Source: Trichobilharzia szidati (lineage: Eukaryota > Platyhelminthes > Trematoda > Strigeidida > Schistosomatidae). Taken from it: a stretch of DNA of 64,000 nt. Positions 1 to 10,529 of the stretch are shown piece by piece. A program made the position numbers and the translations under genes. The notes under the pieces were generated by a model. It saw nothing but the letters and a program-made list of their open reading frames with translations. It was not told where the DNA came from and made no database searches. The DNA lies in the NCBI GenBank assembly GCA_944472155.2, contig OX235279.1:114754110-114818109 (forward strand). Direction: 5' to 3'. Position 1 is the stretch's first letter; each line of letters opens with the position of its first letter.

Positions 1-545
1 AAAAAAGAAGACAAACGACAGCAGCACAGAGAAAAGCAAATGGAGTCTCCAAGGTGTGATATATATATATTCTGTGAAAGTAACTATGATTATGTTGTTA
101 CACTAACTAACTAGTCCCGTGATGCTAACTTTTATATTATGTGTGAACTAACATTAATGTCCTGTGTAGAAATGCTTAGCATGTACTTCCAATAATATCA
201 ACGTTTAATGAACGTAAAATATCTATGTAGGGTGAAAAAGGGGGTGTAGGAGTCAGATGCAGAAGTGCTTTGTCATCTTTGAGCAGTCTCGTGACTGAGG
301 AGATGAACTCTGGAAGTGTGTTTGCTTCACGCACGTTAGTCTATTTCAAATGACTGAAAACTTATTTAAGAAGAAGTTGTACCGCATGTGAGTCTAGCAA
401 TGCTCTATAGCAGCTACGTTGTCATGATTTCTAAGACTGTAACTGATGACAGTGGTAGATTTGGTTATTGGCCTAGAGGAGTGCAAGAGAAGATTAGTTA
501 GCTTGTAGTAGAAAATAAGGTTTAGCTTGAGACGTCTTTTCCACA
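1..545. other. AT-rich stretch without a recognised gene
   Basis: I see no coding signal here on either strand. There is a short (AT)n run at about 59-70 and otherwise non-repetitive AT-rich sequence. The LINE-B reverse transcriptase reading frame on the minus strand fades out near 550. Confidence 0.5.
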
Positions 546-549
546 GTGG

Positions 550-1800
550 TTCTATTTTCAGTCTGTCTCAACGCCCAGAGTATTCGAGACCACTTTCTAA
601 ACCAAGAGGTAAATTGCCGTTGCACTCCCTCTAATTTAAGCTTGTCATGCTGTCGCAGTCCGCTAAGAATAAACGGGCAGTATTCTAAAATAGGTCGGAC
701 ACATACTTTGTATAATAAAACCCTAGTTTCACAACAAGAGAAACTGCGAGTTATGCACCCTAGGAGCCTTCATGTTTTACGTCTAGCATAATCAGTTTGT
801 TCAGAGAACGTTAAATTACTAGAGTATATGATACGGAGACCTACGACTGAATTGAGCTTGGCTAGTTTTCGCCCATTTACTACAACAGTTAGGTCGAGGT
901 TACTGTCGCCGACGCAAATCTGGCCGCATTTATCAATGTTAAAATTTAGACAGGATTCAGCACACCATGTTGCCAGACCACTTAGTTCAAGAAGTATTTT
1001 ACTTACCATATCGTTCAATTCACGACTGTAGCAGGAGTAAACGACTTTGCGATCGTCAGCATATAGGAGTTGTTTACCTGAGGTGAAGCAGTTACGAATG
1101 CTGTTGATGTAAACTGCAAATAAATGTGTTTCTAGGATAATACCTTGCACGACCCCACTTATGATCTGTCTAGGATGAGACAATACTGACCCGACTTTGG
1201 TTATTTCTACGCTGTTGCTTAGAAATGACTTTAACCAGTTCAGTAATGGATTGTGAATTCCACATGAGTACAGCTTGTCAAAGAGAATACTGTGAGACAC
1301 CACGTCAAATGCCCTAGATATATCGAAGTAGAGAACAACGACTAGCTTACGTGCTTCGCGACTACTAGTGATGCAGTTGAAAAAAGTCGAGGTGGCAAGT
1401 AACGCAAGACCTATTTTTGAGAAATCCGTGTTGAGACCTTGTAACAAGATCTTCCTTAAGTAGATAGTCAGACAATTGATCTTTGACAACTTTCTCCATG
1501 ATTCGCGAGATAACTGGGGTTATATTTATGGGTCTGTAATTGAGGACGTTCGCCTTATCACCAGATTTGTAGTGAGGAATTATAAAGCTAGTTTTCAACT
1601 CATTAGGGTAAGTGCCAGTGTCCACAGATATTTAAAATAATTTGAGAAGTAATAGGGGGATATCACACCCACTGCTTTTGAAAATTTTCGAAGCTAGGCC
1701 ATCCGGTCCTGTGCTTGGAGAAGGTCTAAGGCTTTTAACTGCTTGTTCTATTAATTAATTGGTGAACACTATGCTCCCGAGGGAAGAGCTAGTAAGGGGT
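550..1800 (-). pseudogene. LINE-B reverse transcriptase, broken
   Basis: RNA-templated DNA synthesis for target-primed retrotransposition is the family function. The minus strand shows the STGPDG entry block near 1720, NYRPINITPVISRI near 1540, QHGFLKNRSCVTCH near 1430, the first catalytic aspartate in VLYFDISRAFD near 1325, and LLYADDRK near 1060. Below 770 the thumb/C-terminal block (LLYKVCVRPILEYCPF) continues in another frame to about 550, so the coding sequence is spread over at least three frames. Compared with the plus-strand LINE-B copy at 57.4-58.9 kb, motif spacing is the same but substitutions are many, indicating an old copy. Confidence 0.8.
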
Positions 1801-1830
1801 GCGGTTTCACCAGGGATGCGCGTTTCTAAA

Positions 1831-3071
1831 CTAAAGTTCGCAAACCACCTCACTGAAAAGTTCACAGATGGTGGCAGACTCATTGCAGATTACTTTGCCG
1901 TGAAGTAAGTAGGGGATATCCCTTCGGTTTTTAAGGAGTGTTGTTAGACTATAAACTTTGGAGGTACTTTTAAGTGCACTTAACTCTTCTTTGAGGTCCT
2001 TTCGAGAGCGTAGGTACTTGATAGATACAAGTGACTCGTGGGTTGAGTGCAGTAGTGATATATCCTTAGTATGATAGTACTGTTTCATCAACTTCCTTAA
2101 CTTATTGCGGCATGCCCTCAGAATGTATTCAGCTTGGTGTCTACTTAATTTCACTGTTTTCTTAGGGGCAACAGTATCTAGACAAAGGGTAACATTCCTG
2201 TAAAAGAGGGACACTACAGCCTCCAGGGAGTCAGTGGTAAAATAGTCATCCCATTGAAAGAGTCGAATGAGTTCTTGGACTAATCCCCAGTCTGTATGTT
2301 CGCTACTACGGCATATCATGCTCCCTGAATCTTGTTTGTTTCCTGTATTTATTGGTGAGAAAGGCAGAGAGCAGAGTACCATTCTATGGTCACTACTGGA
2401 AAATCTGTCACCAGCATAGGTGGAGACTGGGATTGTGTCGTGACAAAACACAAGCTCCAACATGTTGTCACCACGGGTAGGTGTCTGAACATGTTGTTGC
2501 CATCCATTACAATCGGTAGTGGCAAGTAATTCGTCGAAGCGTTGGGGGCCGGAACTACTCAACCAGTTGACGTCGGGAAGATTGAAGTCCCCTGCAATTA
2601 TTTTGTAATTAGTACTAAACGATGAGGCGTGTGAATCAGGTACCTCATTCAGTACTTCATCTTCCACTTTACTGACTCCGAATGAGTTTTGTATATATAT
2701 ATATATGAGACATCCTCCACCACGCTTGCAATCTCTATCTGCACGGTGTACAGTGCAATCATCTATACCTATATGCCCATCAAGTATAGAGGATGAGCAG
2801 CATGATTCAGTTATCAGAGCTTGGTGATTAATAATAATGTCCTTACTTCAGACACCTTGTTGATCAAGGAACGTGCATTAATTAGTAATATAGTAAATAA
2901 GTCACGGGATACTACAAACTGGCTTAAAATATCACCATAACCAAATTCTATTTGTGCATCAGCAGGAGAGGAGTTTATGAATGATAAGGGGGTCAGACTG
3001 TGTGTCCATACATCTTTCAGTGAGGCTTTATTTACAGGGATACTGATATGTAAATCAGTTCCTAGTTCCAC
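1831..3071 (-). pseudogene. LINE-B endonuclease domain, broken
   Basis: This is the apurinic/apyrimidinic-type endonuclease that nicks target DNA for LINE insertion. On the minus strand the N-terminal block (LLINARSLINKVSEVRTLL) lies at about 2880-2920, the GGGCL block near 2710 beside an (AT)n run, the GDFNLPDVNW block near 2590, and the catalytic SSDHR block near 2390. A linker of about 140 codons then leads towards the reverse transcriptase. The open frame 1831-2667 covers only the C-terminal two thirds; the N-terminal part is in another frame. The left breakpoint of the large duplication (2825) falls inside this domain. Confidence 0.75.
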
Positions 3072-3183
3072 TGGCAGGCGTGGTTGCTGTGTGGTTCGCT
3101 GAATGTAACTGTCAGTACTAGGTGAATGTTGCTACAGACGATCCACTTCTGGTAAATTTAAGCCAGAGGAGGTGACCAGATTA

Positions 3184-3880
3184 TTACCACACATTATTGT
3201 GCGCTGACACGGTTAAAGACTTATAAGTGCTATTCAGTCTTAAGCGATCCTGAAATTTAGTAAACTTACTAGCATCAAGAGAATTACTGAACTTAAAAAT
3301 GATGGGACAATTAGCCTGTGTCGACTTTTTACGAAGTCTTTTGCATTCACATGGCACACTAGCCATGCCGCAACAATCCGGGATTTTGTGTTTTATAGTC
3401 TTCAGAGGTATTGAGTCTGGGATGTTGTGAACTATAGTCTGATGAGAAGAGGCTATACGGCTCATCACCTCCGAAGCCAAGCGGTCAATGAGATTTTCAG
3501 CTTTACTTAGGTTGTCCGGAGTCATTTTAGGATGTTTTCTAACAGGCAGGCTATTGGGTCTAAATCCAGTAGAGATTTAACCTGGCCATTATCAGAACGG
3601 TTTTCCGTGATATTTGAGATTAGCAGTGTCAAGCTATCAAACTGACCTAATTTTTCGTGAAGTTCACTTACTTGCCTCTAGATATCTTCCACAAGGCGGT
3701 TTAATTTACAGAACTCAGAGTTCTCTAATGGAACATCTTTCACCTGTATCACAGGAGTGAGAACTCCACTCGAGCCATTTTGTGAGCTAGTAGCTGATAC
3801 TGTATTACAGGGCGGTAATGCAATTATAACCGAGGTTGAGCCACTATTTAAAACAATTGTGTTTCTTCGAACATGGTTTT
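3184..3880 (-). pseudogene. LINE-B ORF1-like protein remnant (coiled coil plus RNA-binding domain)
   Basis: The open part (3184-3525) encodes about 113 residues with a basic, cysteine-containing centre (CECKRLRKKSTQANCPIIF) and a helix of the kind seen after the RRM-like core of CR1/jockey ORF1 proteins. Upstream, 3530-3880 reads in a related frame with one in-frame stop and has a heptad-like stretch (LNRLVEDI then RQVSELHEKLGQF) that could form a coiled coil. ORF1 proteins of this type bind the element RNA and trimerise; that role is inferred from position and composition. The same sequence is repeated at 28675-29371. Confidence 0.55.
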
Positions 3881-4204
3881 AGAAATTTGGACCATAAATT
3901 TAACGATTATATATCACAGAATATGAATGAAACCATTTATTGGTCAGGTACCCTGCTTGTGTCGCAGCAAGCTTGTTTAACAAAGTAGGCCTGGGTACAT
4001 AGTCAAAAGCTGATGTGTAATTTAGGAAAGAACACCGAACATATTTGGCATCTCTCTCTAAATTAGAGACAATATGAGATAGGTCGACAGTGGCACCTAG
4101 AGTGCACCTACTGTGTTCCTATGCAAATTCAACAGAGTCGTTGGTAATAATAATAATAATGATAAAATCCTTCAATGAAGGTTAGAGGTTATGGAAAAGC
4201 AGTT

Positions 4205-4520
4205 TTCCTATTATTTAAAGAAAAGGTGAAGTAATGACAATAGGTCTAAACTTAACGCTTGGTCCACTTGATGATTTAGGCACAGGAACAATTTTAATGT
4301 CCTTCCAAGAAGCCAGCACAATATTAGCGGAAAAGGATTTATTGAAAATACCAGTGAGAGAATATCATAAAATGTCAGCACATTTTCTGAGGATAGTAGC
4401 TGATACACCATCTGGATCGAGAGACTGGATAGGTTTCAAGGATTTCAGACACTTCAGGATGTCGTCTGTATTAAAACCGGAGAAGCAGTCATTATTTACA
4501 CTTGTAACATTTGAGATCAC
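4205..4520 (-). pseudogene. LINE-C reverse transcriptase fragment
   Basis: The minus strand reads a continuous non-LTR reverse transcriptase entry region: ILKCLKSLKP followed by DPDGVSATILRKCADIL, then ASWKDIKIVPVPKSSSGP and VKFRPIVITSPF, ending in a stop at about 4212. The same blocks occur in the LINE-C copy at 12.4 kb. An open frame on the plus strand (4234-4641) is only its antisense shadow. Nothing of palm motifs A-C is left. Confidence 0.7.
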
Positions 4521-4779
4521 GACGTCTGCTGGACACAATGTGAAGGACTTATTAAGCGAACCCGCATCAAGTGGAGAGGGATCATTATTTATTTGCTTAC
4601 TACAGGTGATTTACTTAAACGACTTATACATGTTTGATTAGGTTCTGCATGATGAGAACTTTTGGTAATATACCATATTCCTGATTTAATTAAAATGTTC
4701 AGCCTCTTATGTACGAAATTGTAGGAATAAAATGAGTGACAATAGTAAGAAGAAGAAGAAGACGACATGCACGACAGAT

Positions 4780-4979
4780 GTGGTGATTGACAATTTCTAT
4801 CTTTGTATTGTTTAAATACTTACTGTTGTTTGTTAATATATTTATTAGATGATTTGAAATATAATTCCGCCAAATACAAATTCCTAAATTCATCCCTCTC
4901 TGTGTTTCTGGTTGAGTTCCTGTAATTCGGTCATTGCGAAATACAAATACTACTATTACAAATAATAATCACAACAGAT
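4780..4979. other. 200-bp segment present in copy 1, absent from copy 2
   Basis: Copy 1 has ACAGAT at 4774-4779 and again at 4974-4979. Copy 2 has a single ACAGAT joined directly to the downstream sequence. The difference is therefore an exact 200-bp deletion between 6-bp direct repeats in copy 2, or the reverse. The segment itself is AT-rich without coding signal. Confidence 0.85.
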
Positions 4980-5520
4980 ATACCCAGAAAGGTGACAACA
5001 CCAACTATAGGGAATATAAAACATCAGTAGTCCTTCCATACCAAGAAGGAACCTTTCGTAGAATTATTAACAAAGCGAGAATAAAAGTGGCATTCAAACC
5101 CAAAAAATTACTTAGAAACTAATTATTTCCGTTGACAGATTCTGTGAAGTCCATTGAACAAAATAATCTAGTGTGTCTCATATCCCGAAATAGTTGTGAG
5201 GTCAAATATATACTCCAAAGTTGTAGAACGGGACCGATAAGACTAGTGGAGCACAAAGGCCTGACAAAATCAAAATTAATTGACCTTGATAAGATAAGAA
5301 ATCTAGAAAAATGGCTCAGCCTTAGCACCACATGTAGTTGCACACAACCATAAAATAAGATGGAGACAACATAGCGCTCTCAACATCCAGTATAACAGAG
5401 TGGAGGCAAATATTGATAGCTGAAGATTTATGTATCGAATCCACTGAAAGTACACACAAAAGAAATGACTCAACACCTGTCCCGGATATCTGGAAAATTC
5501 TTCTGCCTCTACGACAAATA
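4980..5520 (+). pseudogene. Penelope-like element 3' end with decayed GIY-YIG domain (copy 1)
   Basis: Penelope-like elements encode a reverse transcriptase followed by a GIY-YIG endonuclease. Here the linker block VVLPYQEGTFRRIINKA followed by IKVAFKPKKLLRN is readable, then a stop at 5120-5122, then a decayed GIY-YIG core (NNLVCLISRNSCEVKYI, where the family has Y-I-G) with the R...EHKG block. In shifting frames the family C-terminus follows: the HNHKIRW block near 5350 and a terminal STPVPDIWKILLPL near 5480. The upstream reverse transcriptase is absent, consistent with 5' truncation. Confidence 0.7.
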
Positions 5521-5699
5521 TGAAGGAAGGAAGAGAAATATGAGAATCAATTTTCGAGGTCGTGTATTCACAGCTGATATGATTGTGAACGATAAATTAT
5601 CGCTTGGACATCACTCCGACAATAATAACATTTCACTATGTGATACATTCAATAAATATATTAATACAGAATTCCTCATCCAATCCTTGTTGGCTTCGA

Positions 5700-6190
5700 C
5701 ACTGTCGTCCGTGAGGCATATGTGTAGTTGAAACGATGCTACCTAGCCAGAAAAAGTGAAAGAGACGATCCCCAACAAATTTCTCCCAATGATGACGGTT
5801 AGTGTTTGTTGTTATTAGTCGGATATCTCTATCACCTCTATGTTCTTCACAAGCACCTGAGGTCGCACCTTCGTGTAGCTTGCGAAATTTCCGCTTTAAG
5901 AAACATGAGGCATCATTTGTCTGTGAAATCCAGATCTCCTATGGTTAATCGCTCTGTCCAACGTGTGCACTTCCTCTCACTGCTTGAGGTTTTTCGGATG
6001 GTCCGATCCCCCACAATCGTTAAGACAATCGGTGATAGTAGACAGCCTTATTTCTTACTCCTGTTTTCATTTCAAAGACTTCGGTGACCTTTCCCTTGTG
6101 AATTACTTGGCACGCAGCATTACCATAAAGCTGCTGAAGTAATACCCTCAGAATAGAAAAGCATGAAGGCAAGCCTACTGGAAATCTGAA
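5700..6190 (-). pseudogene. RTE-like reverse transcriptase fragment (copy 1)
   Basis: On the minus strand from about 6190 downward I read LLQQLYGNAACQVIHKGK then TEVFEMKTGVR, the hallmark stretch leading to the RQGC/LSP motif of RTE-clade reverse transcriptases; here the motif is damaged and a stop follows. Further down the reading is too decayed to place. The low-coordinate half (5700-5870) shares sequence with 17311-17480, which also lies at the end of a dead LINE. Confidence 0.55.
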
Positions 6191-7249
6191 AGTCATGTGA
6201 GTACTTTGATGTGATTGTTAGCAATGAGTTGTAACTTAATCATAAAACAGTTAATAAAATGGAGTTGTCTGTCACATTCCCAATGCACTATTTCATCCAA
6301 TTTTCATTATCATAGAACAATCATGACAACTGAAACGATTACAGTAATTAGTTTTGTAAAATACAGGTTTCTTAGTAGAAGAAATCATACGGGGATTATT
6401 GCAATCGGGGCGTTTACGTAAGACACTGCGGTTATTAACTTTATAAGTTACTAGCTAACAAGGGGAACGTTTTAACACGAAACAGTAAATGGCATGCGTT
6501 CAGTCGTACATTCGATGCTATTATGATCACCTAATAATAGTTAGTTAGAACTTAGTTGACCAGAGCAGAATTTCAATGTAGTAAGGCTGGAAGACAAAAT
6601 TGTGAGAACTGCTGATTTGGACTGTCAATCAGTTTGTCGCATCTTTCTTTATGGCTGTGTGACATGGCCTGCGAATATTCCAGTCTTCAGTCTCTAGTCT
6701 TAGGTGGTAAAGTATACTCAGTAATAATGGGGTTAGGTGTAACGTTAGGCAAGCCATGGAAGTCAAGCGATGAGCTTGGTAGCTGCATCGATCGGGATAC
6801 CTAAGACACGTGTTACGCATGTCAAGCTATCACCTTCCCCATAGAGCCATGTAAGGCGATATAGTATTGGGTTTGAAAACGGTTAGGGGATGAGGTATTG
6901 ACTTGCACTTGAATATAGTGATTACAATTTCACTAGTTCGCAAACTCCTAAACCAACTTAAAATAAGTGAGAAAAAAACAACTAATCCACTGCTGTATAA
7001 CATTATGGACTCATAAGAGCTTTGAGCAATAAAAATGAGTGACTTGCATAACAGAAAGTTTGTGACAAACAAAGGATATTGGGATTGTGTCAGGATAGCT
7101 AAATATTTTGCAAGATTAGTCAAATTATCTTTGAGTGATTTCAGTATACAGATACCTGTTTCCATAGATAAATAAATTCCTTACTTGGGTTCGATTAATA
7201 ATATTACAACTAGCTGAAGACATAAATTGATGTTATTTGATATATGGTG
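6191..7249. other. No recognised feature
   Basis: Several short open frames exist on both strands (for example 6830-7165 minus) but none shows a domain, a start context or splice sites I would trust. The sequence is repeated almost unchanged at 31483-32541. Confidence 0.4.
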
Positions 7250-7445
7250 ACTAGCGGTGAAATTCAAAATGCGCATTCCATCCTATCTGGAACGTGTCAT
7301 CTGGATGTGCCCACGACGCCAGTAAGTGATGGTGTTCCCATCGGGACTCGAAACCAGCACTCATCGTGGCCTAGTGGCTTTGGCGTTCGAAAAGATGGGT
7401 GTCAGGCCTGAGTCTTAGTGGGAATACCATCACTTACTGAGGATC
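7250..7445. repeat. tRNA-related SINE-like inverted-repeat unit (copy 1)
   Basis: Two arms of about 30 bp are imperfect inverted repeats: AGTAAGTGATGGTGTTCCCA at 7321-7340 and its complement version at about 7415-7439. Between them lie the reverse complement of a B-box (GGGACTCGAAACC, 7337-7349) and an A-box-like sequence on the plus strand (GTGGCCTAGTGG near 7367). This is the look of a tRNA-derived SINE in fold-back form. No A-tail or target duplication was found. Confidence 0.5.
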
Positions 7446-7669
7446 TAAGGCACATGAAGCTGATGAGTTCCCGATTTCTTAACCCACAGACATCGTCGAA
7501 ACATCTGTGGTATGAGTCGACATAATAACAGAGGCCGGACATTTCGGTTTTATGGAATAAATCAACGGGAAGTACTAAATTAACTGGAAAAAAAAACGAT
7601 CTGTTCCAAGTCAGACTGGTCTAAATATTTCTGTGGAAACTCAATGGACGTGTTTCAAGGAATATCAAC

Positions 7670-8030
7670 TCAACTTCTAGACGTTTGATTTATAAAATGA
7701 TACAACAAAAGCCAAATTAAGCTTAAAAATGAAATACTATTTGCCACTGAATTTCCGTCCTCATCACTCCCGTGAGAAGCTGAATTTGATCTTGCTGACC
7801 GCAACTTTTTCAGGAATTTGTTTCTATTGGCTTCCACCTCCAACAGCATGCGCTTCTCTTCAGATCTTTTCGGTCTCCATATGCCAGAAATTACTCGCCA
7901 AACAGTAGCAGCACCTCGGCCTATACGATTAGCGATGAATTCAACATTTTTTCCGGCTTCATACAATTTCAACACTTTGTTACGTTCCCATACACTTACG
8001 TTGCGCGATTTCTCCCTAAAACAGATTTAG
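7670..8030 (-). pseudogene. Short reading frame with a helix-turn-helix resembling transposase N-termini (copy 1)
   Basis: The minus strand is open from about 8030 to 7670. It encodes WERNKVLKLYEAGKNVEFIA followed by an NRIGRGAATVWRVI turn-and-helix, the pattern of homeodomain-like helix-turn-helix modules in Tc1/mariner or Pogo-type transposases, then a basic segment (RPKRSEEKRMLLEVEANRNK) and a hydrophobic tail. No ATG precedes the domain; instead a TTTTAG|G sequence near 8022 could be a splice acceptor. It may be a transposase remnant or an exon. No DDE domain is visible. Copy 2 differs by several substitutions clustered at its N-terminal end. Confidence 0.4.
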
Positions 8031-8039
8031 AATATCAGG

Positions 8040-8830
8040 GTTAAGTCAAATAAGTTAGAACCATTACAGATCCATAGGTTATGAAAGTAGTGTGACAAGT
8101 TGAAGTACCTGATTTCAGTCACATTTTTCATACGCCCGATAAGATATCGCTTTACTGTACCTTCAAAAATAGGATAATCAAAAAGAAAAAACTTCATTAA
8201 GCAACAAAGCCAAATATTAATCTACAAGTTTAACCCCTGTGAGAAGTAAATTACATCCTCAGGATAGCAAATATCTATCAGAATTTCGTCAATAGCTGCT
8301 AATCAGAAATTACTGAGAGTGCAATGATATCATAACGCTTTAAAGATCATCTTAAATATAAGATATCCTTCAACAAAAGCTTCCTTATTCACAATGGCCT
8401 AAAATCTAAGTAAAGTCGGAAGTGACACCCATTATATTCGCAACAGCACGTGTACATTTTAAAAACAGCAACAACAACAACAACAACAACCTAGTCACCG
8501 CTATGCAAAATAAGTGAGTAAAAATACAGTCCAAAACCAAAAGAGTATATCTAAAAATAAATGTCCAGTAGAGCTGGTAGACAGACCAACTAAATACTAG
8601 CATCAGTACTTACAACTTTAAAACATTTAATACACCCTAGGCACCAGGAAAGTATATAACAACAATATATACAGAAAAGTCAAAATGAATGCAGAGGAAG
8701 AGAATAAACACATAAGTATTCTTTCATACTATTAAGGACATGCTCGCTGTTTTATACTAATTCCGACTGTAAAACATTAGAGTGTTGCAACATGACTTCC
8801 ATCAGTTCCAAAACCGAGTAATATATAACG
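8040..8830. other. No recognised gene; contains an (AAC)n run
   Basis: AT-rich sequence without domain-level coding signal. A CAA/AAC microsatellite lies at 8464-8491 and is 9 bp shorter in the duplicate. Confidence 0.4.
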
Positions 8831-9460
8831 TCACAAGATCTCTCGGGTTCCATTAGAGCATTCACGAAACCCCAAAGATGCTAACCGTGACGACATATCA
8901 GGATCCTTCGAACTACTTTCCACAGTTCCAGAAATTGTACGGATAGTACTGCAAGACAAGTCCACAACACCAAGCTTACATTCCCAGAAGATATCGCGAC
9001 TTTCACACCCTCTAAAAGAGGGATGCACGACCGGGGCCCTCGGGACTCTAAGAATCAATGACTGGAGACAATAGGTGACATGGCTCAAAATCGTTGTCAG
9101 TGGCGCAGATGTATTCAGTCTCTGTAATATTTCATATTCCTTTCTACCATTACTCATTCTGTTTCACTCTTATACTTGTCAAAACTCCATTGATTCTCTT
9201 CACTCATTTTCTTCTTTAGCCTTGTGTGCGAGGATATGGTTTTTTAGTGACGTCCTTACCTTCCAAACACAGGCAAGCCCCAGAATTTTTAACATCCTCG
9301 AAAGAAACAACTCTTAGTACTACCCAAGGCTGCAAACAGGTGTCAAATGTTTGTTTTAAGATCACCCCAAAATTTCCCAGTGCATCCGAAACTCTTCTTA
9401 TCTGGGTGGTGCGAAGAGAGGTGAACAAAATTGCAGAAATCAAAACAGCAACTCCTTAGG
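8831..9460. repeat. Unclassified sequence with overlapping open frames on both strands (copy 1)
   Basis: Frames of 75-108 codons are open on both strands (8831-9157 minus; 9075-9317 and 9226-9459 plus), which favours low stop density over real genes. On the minus strand a GT..AG segment of 31 nt (8949-8979) ends in a good pyrimidine tract (CTTGTCTTGCAG) and resembles the very small introns known in schistosomes. I do not recognise a protein. It may be part of a dispersed repeat. The duplicate lies at 34113-34742. Confidence 0.35.
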
Positions 9461-9639
9461 AACGCGTAAATAAGGAGAGCAGGACTGCATATATTTAGCT
9501 ACCGAATAATCCTAACGACTAGAGCTAATGAGGATATTTCATTTCCGTTGCTTGGTGAAACGTTCTATTCGAAACGTCTCAGACAGGCCTAAGCAGGCTT
9601 GGACACATGAAATTCATACCTACATTTAACGGACAGTGT

Positions 9640-10190
9640 CCCACATATTTCAAGTTTTACTTCGAGGTACAAGTATTTAGGCCTATTTTAATCCTCTCCT
9701 GATAAGTATCTCAGCTTATTCATTCTCCTCTTGAACAGGTCGATTGAGGCTACAAACATTAGTGCTTCCGGGAGTCGCATCCACGAGTTAACGACTCCGT
9801 AAGAGAATCAGTGCTTCACTCTGATATTGATCCTGCTGTCTGAAGTGAAGACAGACCAACTCCACATTAATTTCTGATAATTTTGAACATCCTGAGTAGA
9901 TGGTCTGTCTGCTTAAAGTATGACGAGATCACAGATACACAACTTCATTCCTCATTGCTGTAGTCATACGCGTTACTGCCCTTTCAACTCTTTCTATAAT
10001 GAGTTCTATTTTTGGCGAAGGTTGGTTCCCTGGAAGCATTTTTCTAGTCTTTACCGCACCAGATTTATATACGGAGTGGTACACACTTCATCGGTGATTC
10101 TACTAAAGGTTCAGGGATCTAAGGCTACGAGCTGTCACTGTGTGCCACAGGCTGTAGGCTACGATTTACGGTGATGCGTAATTCCATGTG
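9640..10190 (-). pseudogene. LINE C-terminal fragment (copy 1)
   Basis: The minus strand reads RVKHWFSYGVVNSWMRLPEA then FVASIDLFKRRMNKLRYL at about 9850-9700. This matches the conserved C-terminal pattern of CR1/jockey ORF2 proteins (F..R...WN.LP....A.S...FK..LD) also seen at the end of LINE-A (55980-56090). Nothing upstream of this block is left, and the family cannot be assigned. Confidence 0.6.
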
Positions 10191-10279
10191 CACCTGATAT
10201 GAAAGCAGTGTAATTCTGTATGTCACATTCAGTGACATTTGCGTGCACTATTCAGACTTCGATACATTAATGGGAGTAT

Positions 10280-10451
10280 GAATTCTTTCGACCAATCTAA
10301 CTGATTGTTGTGATTTGTTTGCGACGTAGGCATGTGGTTGTTAACAACACATGGTATATTATAGTTACCAAACTGTCAGAAATAAAACGAATGTGATTGG
10401 TTGTATAACATAGATAAATGCATCGAAACTGTCTAATAGGATTAGCACGAA
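10280..10451 (+). repeat. Possible monomer of a roughly 170-bp tandem repeat at the duplication edge
   Basis: The sequence starting GAATTCTTTCGACCAATCTA at 10280 runs to the end of the duplicated block. In copy 2 the same start (35562) is followed 170 bp later, exactly across the junction, by a diverged version (GAACTCTTTGGACC..., 35732-35776). This suggests that the block ends within a short tandem array or that the junction formed in repeated sequence. Confidence 0.4.
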
Positions 10452-10529
10452 TATCAAACGATATATATGTGTTTTGAATCTGCAGCATTTGCAGGTCTGA
10501 CATTATGGAAGGTAAGCTGCACTCCCTAA

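Larger units (their letters stand above)
550..3880 (-). mobile_element. LINE-B, decayed minus-strand non-LTR retrotransposon (CR1/jockey type)
   Basis: Reading the minus strand from 3880 down, the segments follow the standard non-LTR order: ORF1-like coiled coil and RNA-binding region, AP-type endonuclease, reverse transcriptase, C-terminal region. Family identity comes from the shared block NYRPINITPVISRIMEKVVK, also present in the intact reverse transcriptase at 57.4-58.9 kb. Frames change several times and stops occur, so the copy is dead. The part from 2825 upward also exists in the second copy of the large duplication; the part below 2825 exists only here. Ends are approximate. Confidence 0.8.
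2825..10451 (+). repeat. Large direct segmental duplication, copy 1 (7627 bp)
   Basis: Sequence from TGATTAATAATAATG at 2825 to CACGAA at 10451 recurs at 28316-35733 in the same orientation. I traced the two copies through and saw roughly thirty-odd single-base differences, a 9-bp shortening of an (AAC)n run, and one 200-bp indel (4780-4979, present only here). On the left, copy 1 continues smoothly into LINE-B, so this side looks ancestral. On the right, the copies diverge at 10452/35734. Because the copies are so alike, an assembly duplication of two alleles is a real alternative to a biological duplication. Confidence 0.93.

Noticed and set aside
4234..4641. 135-codon plus-strand open frame, also at 29725-30132, nearly identical in both
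   Set aside because: It is antisense to a recognisable LINE-C reverse transcriptase fragment; its conservation reflects the segmental duplication.
8850..8950. Possible histidine-phosphatase motif (ILICRHG) after removing the 31-nt segment
   Set aside because: The frame stops right after the G, no second motif is present, and the sequence may be a dispersed repeat. Three residues are not enough.
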